Assembly (NCBI GenBank): GCA_963070105.1
Contig: OY718803.1
Location: 6,739,823-6,803,822 of the forward strand
Reading direction: 5' to 3'
DNA: 64,000 nucleotides
Source: Litomosoides sigmodontis
Taxonomy: Eukaryota > Nematoda > Chromadorea > Rhabditida > Onchocercidae
In this document: positions 57,990 through 64,000 of the stretch, piece by piece
Layout: each line of letters opens with the position of its first letter
Numbering within the stretch: the first letter of the stretch is position 1
The notes under the pieces: model-generated
What the model was told of the DNA's origin: nothing
Databases searched by the model: none
The model's input: only the letters and a program-made list of their open reading frames with translations
Position numbers and translations under genes: made by a program

Positions 57990-60152
57990 TTATTCCAACC
58001 TCTGTGCTTGTTTCCGCTGCCTGGGAGATCCCAGTTTCGGTGACTTGTCTGAAATTTGAAAAATGTAAGATCTGCAGAAAATGAAATGTACCAAGAATAT
58101 AAATGTTAAGCATGATACTTATACAAAACACTATGATCAGAAAATCACTTACAAAGTTCTTTTTTAGTTTCGCATATGTAAGCAATATCAAATTAATAAA
58201 TAAAATCCGTACTGTGATTAAGGACTTCGCGTGGAATCCATTCGAAATCAACCTCATTCTTGTTGATAGTGCCTACTTCAATCGGTTGTGTCTGCCGACT
58301 TTTCGCCATCCCATGTTTTCTTGTCAACTAAAATACTTTAATTATGATAATCATCAACCAAAAAACTTTTTTAATACTTTGTACTTAACAGTTCCAACCA
58401 CTTCAACAAATGACGAAGCACGATGTCTCACAACATACCTCCAATCACTAAATTGGTTAAGCATTGAATCCCTTAACTGTGCGTTACAAAAGAACAATTC
58501 AAAAATTCAGCATTTAATGACCTTAGAAAGGAAATGCTGTCCAGCCAACAATATTAATAGAACAACAGCGGCAAAAATCACATATAGGAACCCAGTCTCT
58601 GTGTTGAAATTTGACTCATCCTCAACAATCGTTATAGTTTCGTTGAAGACTGTGCTTTTGTACGGTTTTCCATCACTATCCTCATATTGTAATTCTACGA
58701 CAAGACCAAGTGGTCGTCCAGCGAATTGATCAGATGGGTAAAAGGCATAGCTGAAGGAGGCTTCTTGTTTAGTTGCTACGACGCGATTATATTGAACTCT
58801 CGAGAACTAAAAAAAGAAATGCATATTGTTGAGATTATGAATATAACTGGAATCAAGAAATTTGAGCAGCTCTGTGAAATAACTATATATATACATACAT
58901 ATAGATGTCGCAATTTTGTTTTTGCTCATGTCGTAATTTTGTCTTGCTTTAAATTTGTTTGAATATACTGTACTACATGAAGTGTAGATCTCTGCAACTA
59001 AGGATCCATTCTCTATGAATTAATGCCTATAACTAGATGTCCAGTTCATTGTTCTAGAAGATATGATATCTTCTAGAATTATGATGTATATATATATCAT
59101 AATTCTAGGATTCTATATATATATATGCATATAAATCATAAGAGCACTAACATTCTGTATGTGGTAGCTAAAATCCTGTGGATATCGGAAAGAAGTCTCG
59201 CAAAACTTCACAGTGAAATCTTTCTCGCCGCGATTCTGGAAACCCATCAAGAACTGAACGAGCTTTCCGCTAGGCAAATCTGAAAGTAAAACTAATAATG
59301 AAAAGTTAAATTTAATAAAGTTGCCTAACATAGAAGGAAAAATGACGAATAAATTCGTGGAAAGCACCTTCTGAATTTTCAGGATGAGTAAAAATAAACG
59401 CCACATGAACATCAGGAGAAGGTTTGATTACGTTATCGACTTCTACTGCACCGGAAATCTAGAATGCTTTATATTTAGAGTTCATAAACTAGTCAGGTCT
59501 CACAGGTAAAGTTTGCAAAGAAAAATGAGATTCAAAAAAGCTATACAAAGCGAACCGTCAAATCAAAAATAAATTCATTTACTACTCTCCTCCCACTTAA
59601 AAGAAATTTTTAAATCAGTAATGCTCCCACGCAGTGATTACTTTATCGTCAGGAACTGCCATAACGTCTTCCTCGTTTATAGTAACTTCCTCTTCAAATT
59701 CACCATCCACTTCATCATCTCCTTTGATATTAATAAAACCTGAAATTAGCATTAATTGACAAAATATCTTGCTAACTTCCAGAATTATGAACTGGATATC
59801 GAATTGTAGACATTAATATATAGAGAGCGAATGCTCAGTTGTGGAGATCTACACTTCATATAGCACAGTACCTTCAAGCAAATTTAAAGCAAAACAAAAT
59901 TACGACATGAACAGAAAGAAATACACACAGAGCATGGGAAGGATTTGCGCTGTGCAAGGGTGCATGAACTCAGAGAAAACTGTTTCATCATTATTGTATA
60001 TTTCAACTGTAAATGGTAGCGGATCTGAATGCACTGGTGTGAATGAAAATGAAATCGAAACCGGAATAATATTAAAATGAAAGAAAGGAAAACTCACAAG
60101 TCCCTAGTAGTGCGAGTCCAAAAAGAAGCCCAAGTATTCTGCTGCTTGTCAT
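57990..60152 (-). CDS. trap-1: Translocon-associated protein subunit alpha (TRAP-alpha/SSR1)
   Basis: Single-pass ER membrane subunit of the TRAP complex, which sits beside Sec61 and helps particular signal sequences start translocation. Seven exons: 60098-60152, 59642-59739, 59368-59458, 59152-59279, 58522-58806, 58213-58327, 57990-58048; 831 nt, or 276 residues (human SSR1: 286). The N-terminus MTSSRILGLLFGLALLGTC is a signal peptide. An acidic luminal stretch follows, then FRYPQDFSYHIQNFS and VFNETITIVED, each keeping an N-glycosylation sequon (NFS, NET) at the vertebrate positions. GRPLGLVVELQYEDSDGKPY is typical of the family. The transmembrane helix is YVIFAAVVLLILLAGQHFL. The basic cytosolic tail has DFEWIPREVLN and ends SPRQRKQAQRLE, like the human tail. 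No good trans-splice acceptor is visible at the start, and the region above 60160 is GC-richer, suggesting its own promoter. Confidence 0.95.
59052..59108. repeat. Two overlapping inverted repeats in a TRAP-alpha intron
   Basis: 59052-59078 is a 27-base palindrome (13-bp arms, one central base). 59073-59108 is a second hairpin with 13-bp perfect arms (ctagaattatgat / atcataattctag) around an AT loop. They share the bases ctagaa, so only one can form at a time. Confidence 0.9.
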
Positions 60153-63100
60153 TTTCCACTTGCCAACCAGTAACCGCTCAACCAGTCAGCCAGCTTCACA
60201 ATACTGTCATCTCGTCCCTGAACAACTGTTTCCTCCGATCGGATCCACAAACTGCGGGAAGAACGCTGCAACACCGCAACAACTGCAAATTTTCACGGTG
60301 CGTCCGTCACTGCCCACACGGAGTCGCGGGGAGGTGGAGTGGGCTCAAATACGTAGCGGATGGGGAGATTTAGTACTGATAAGGGGTGATGTGAAGGACA
60401 CATGAGGGATGTTTGAAAATTGGCGATTGAAATGAGGAATAGCTGAAGTGAATGGTCGCATTCGGGAAATCAGGTGGGGAATGTGGTCGGTAGTAGCACA
60501 TTCACCCACCGGAGGTTTAGTTTAATCTGCCTGTTGCTTGCACTCGAACCGATAGCTAGCCTCCTCTGCTCCACATATTTTGGTATTTGGATTTTAAATT
60601 TAACTTTTTTACCCAAAGACTTTTGAAGGGAAAGTTCAAATTTGATCAAAGGTACGAAATTTTAACAATTTTGGCCAAACCGAAAATATGCTACTTTCGT
60701 TCTATCGAAAGGAATCGATTGTGCATTGTGTTTTGTGTTTCAACAGATTGCCATTGAATTTCTTTTTGTTAGTAATGGAAAATAGGAAGAGTTGTGATGT
60801 ATTTCCTGTCTTCATAAATTTTTGCTAGCTGAGCCATGGCCATTCCCTTTTTTTTATAATCCAACTTTTTTGTTGGATGTCATTTCAAGACACTAACTAT
60901 GAATCTTTTCTGTCTTAAAATCTCTCCTTTTTGAAAAAAAATTTCAAATAAAGCTGTTTATAGACCGTTTTATAGATGGGTTGTTGGTATATTTGATGGT
61001 AACATCCCGTATGCATTTCTAGGAAGAAATTTCAGAAGCATGCTTTAATTCCAGGAATAGCATATAGCCCAACGCATAACTTCTAAGAAATAACTAAGAT
61101 CATGGACTTTAGTCATCCCTTTTTTAAGTATATACTGAATCATTCTGAAACATAACACTGAAAGTGATAGTCTATTTCTGATCTTCCCATATCCTTGTTT
61201 TTTGCTTTCCTCCTCAATTGAAATTGACAATACAAATCAGCAGGGATTATTTAAAAACGAGTACAATTCAAACACAGTTTTTCTTTCACTTCTCATATAA
61301 GCTAATCATCGAATGCAATAATTACCGTACATTTAAATATTGCAGAGAGTGAATGGTAGTTGATAGTATTAAATGAATATTAAATTGTGTTCTCGAACAC
61401 TGTAACTACTTGCTTGCTCAGTGTTTTACCAACCTGAATTTGTGTATTCTCTATGTGTATTAATTTTTTTGCAGTTTCATATACTTAAAAGTATTTTAAA
61501 CTTTTACACTTCCACTCCTACACATTTAGAACTTACTATGTCATAAAGAAAAGGATGTAAACACTATTTTTCACACGTCAATCCCAAATAGAGAAGCGGA
61601 AGTGACAGACAATTTTGTGAGTGACATCTGTAAAGGAACAAATATATACAGTATTACGTGTAGCATGGAAATCGAATTGAAAAGAAAAAGGAATGAGAGA
61701 TTCGTTTACAGATGGAAATAAATTTAATTTGATGAGCACACTAATGAAATAAAGGTCACAACAGCGCTCGACAGATATGCGTTTTTTTACAGATTACAGA
61801 TCCTCCAATTCCTTCAAAATGATATAGCTAACTCCATTCTAAATTAAACATACAACCATTTAGCGATTGGTAGAAACTTAAATGCTAGGAAGTTGAAACC
61901 GGGATCAGTGCAGTCCTATTAGGAATTTAATGCACCTGAGGAAATTAAAAAAAATTGAGCAATTACCCACCTATTCGGAAAAGACGAAGTTTTGTTCCCA
62001 CCACTTCGATATCAAAAGCGAAGAAAATGTCCAAATAAACCCAAATGAAAACCAAACAAAGGATTGCAAAGGCATGCAGGAATGCAACTTCGATATTAGC
62101 AAGTGGGAACGGAGGTAACACGAATGATTTGACTGTTTTAGAAATCTAAAAGACATGTACCTTCGTTACCATGATACAACGTTAGCTTGTAATTTAAAAC
62201 AATCCACAAAAAATCTAAAATTGAAAGTTAGGTTAATTTAAACACAAGTCAATAAGCCAATTATTCACACACAAATCATTACTTTCAGCGGAAAGAGTTT
62301 TTTTAGGAAACATGTCAAGCGGTAACAGTGAAACTAGTCTTTGAGAAACTAGTCCTTGTAATTGCATCGGGGAATTAATGAAGAAATTGAATCAAATTAT
62401 AAATGTGCGATGTCATATAATAATCTTATAATAATTAATACTCGAAGCATAAGCATAAATACTTGATTATGTTGTGTGACGACAACACGACCAAAAACAA
62501 TGGCTAGAGGTAGTAAAAGCTCAGAAATCTTAGACTTGAGTTCACTGAAATTTCAAACAATTCCTGATTCTCCAACGAAATCGATTTTTTTTTAATTCAT
62601 TGTTCCCTCCCCAAATTGAATATGAATATGGAGAGAAACTTAAAAAATAGTGTTTTCCTCCTTTTTTCGGAATTGCCTCCCAAACCATAAAACGATAAAA
62701 GTAAAAGTGTTTCAGAAGAGTATTGATGGAAGCCTCCTTTTACTGACAGAAGGCAAACCCTTAGCTGGAATTCACTTTTTTTTTGCTACAAACACGCTAC
62801 TTTAAGAAAAAAATTCAGGAAAGAAAGTTTACACAAAAATGTTAGACAGAGTGGTAGTAAAGTAAGAATTATGATGCACTGTGAAACAGTGAACTATATT
62901 TCTTACAGGAGAACGATAACATACAGAACTTGCAAGTACAGAAGCTCATTTAATAAAGCTTTTGCAGGACACTGTTAAATAAATGTATTATTTTCCCTTA
63001 CACATGGCTTAAGAAACCTCTCACAAAGTATCATGTTTTTGAATAAATTTGGCTTGTGAAAACAATTTTATAAATGCCTGGAATTTCAATGATTGTAATG

Positions 63101-63174
63101 CAACTATTTCGCTGACTCGATTGTCGAAAATCAAATTAGCAATTAATGTCAGGTAAACATTTTCTTAAAAAACA
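60153..63174. other. Intergenic region upstream of TRAP-alpha
   Basis: About 3 kb. The first 250 bases (60160-60400) are richer in GC and CpG and probably hold the TRAP-alpha promoter; two overlapping + strand open frames there match nothing. The rest is AT-rich with no recognisable gene, RNA or repeat, and should include the 3' UTR of the convertase gene. Confidence 0.5.
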
Positions 63175-64000
63175 TCACCGGATAGAAAGTTTAAGTAAAT
63201 GATAAACAATGAAACTAAATAGTAAAGAAAGTAAAGCTACGTTAGCGGAAGCAGTAATAACAGGTGCGGCAGATGTATCGTCCCATAACGCGCCATAACG
63301 AGTCCTTATTTTACTTGACAATGAACGTGGCGTCAATGACGACAATGAAGACGCGGAAGATGTACCGCCCATACTGCTTACTTCAACTGCTGTGCCATAA
63401 AGCACTAAATCCCACCGAATCAGTTCAGCATCTAAAGCAACTTTAGCATACTAAATGCTAATTATGGAACTCGAGTTTTTATATAATGAAAACCGAAAAA
63501 TTGAAGTCCATATGTAAATTAAACTTTTAAGATTTCATTTCAAAAATTTACCATTCCATCCATCGTTATTAATTTCCAATGTCCATAAGCCAACAGCCAC
63601 TTCACCCCAATTATGTGTTGTCATGAAAGCCCATTCTCTAAAGCCAGTCCTTGAAGTATCGCGAGCTCGTTTAGCTAATAATGTTGATCGAGTTCCTACA
63701 ACATTATTTAATACTCGTCGGAGAACTTCACGTAACAATCATGCAATGAGAAAATTAATTCCAAATTTATTGGAGAAACAATTACTACCCATTCCAAAAT
63801 AATTGAATTCAATCACCTGTTCCTAACTATACCATATCACAACTTGCCTGACGGTGAAGTGAGGTAAATTTGTATATCGCCCCGTTTGGGTGCAGTTAAC
63901 GTAATGATTGCTTGAACATGCTCAAGGTATCCTACTTTATTATGTGGATAGCTTGCACAACCATCCGTATAAAGCTGCAACTGCAATCGATTACCATGCG
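63175..64000 (-). CDS. Furin/kexin-family proprotein convertase, C-terminal end (partial)
   Basis: Three exons (64000-63848, cut by the window edge; 63695-63552; 63431-63175) encode most of the P (Homo B) domain of a subtilisin-like convertase: LYTDGCASYPHNKVGYLEHV, QAIITLTAPKRGDIQIYLTS, GTRSTLLAKRARDTSRTGF, EWAFMTTHNWGE and RWDLVLYGTA. After the P domain come a short Ser/Thr-rich linker and a hydrophobic segment, VALLSLLFSFIVYHLLKL, then LSIR and the stop. There is no Cys-rich domain such as vertebrate furin has, so the enzyme would be a short type I membrane form. The catalytic domain is upstream, outside the window. The family includes C. elegans kpc-1 and bli-4 (blisterase in filariae); which one this is cannot be decided from the tail. 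The first intron has a GC donor. Confidence 0.88.

Overview
The window is eukaryotic and fits a nematode. It is AT-rich, its genes are split into many short exons (about 25-450 bp) by mostly small introns with T-rich AG acceptors, and five of ten genes have a splice-acceptor-like sequence 0-8 bases before the start codon, as expected for spliced-leader trans-splicing. AT content, intron size and gene content suggest a clade III, filarial-type worm; that is inference. All coding calls were assembled by hand from exon-by-exon translation and comparison with remembered family members, with no database search. In several genes the exon lengths sum to a multiple of three, which supports the models.

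Left block, + strand. (1) 399-5348: C-terminal part of RalGAP alpha (hgap-1 type), 5' part outside the window. (2) 6551-7807: LENG1-type small nuclear protein. (3) 9287-17138: tubulin chaperone TBCD, with a ~1 kb AAT microsatellite in one intron. (4) 17790-21173: CTNNBL1, a spliceosome-associated armadillo protein.

Right block, - strand. (5) 21903-31607: myosin VI (spe-15/hum-3 type), 30 exons. (6) 36497-44485: a C2H2 zinc-finger protein of the ZNF608/ZNF609/scribbler family. (7) 46980-50186: a divergent cyclin E, with an unidentified phase-compatible 3' exon or small gene at 46279-46743. (8) 52430-57292: Golgi tethering subunit COG3. (9) 57990-60152: TRAP-alpha of the ER translocon. (10) 63175-64000: 3' end of a furin/kexin-family proprotein convertase, continuing past the window edge.

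The blocks converge at 21.2-21.9 kb. Most genes are housekeeping: tubulin folding, splicing, actin motor, cell cycle, Golgi transport, ER translocation and proprotein processing. No mobile element, RNA gene, CRISPR array or prokaryotic-type system was recognised. The most interesting points are a shortened nucleotide-pocket insert in myosin VI, a cyclin E with an eroded substrate-docking patch and a long acidic tail, a duplicated splice donor in COG3, the very long AAT array in TBCD, and a nematode member of the ZNF608/609 family.
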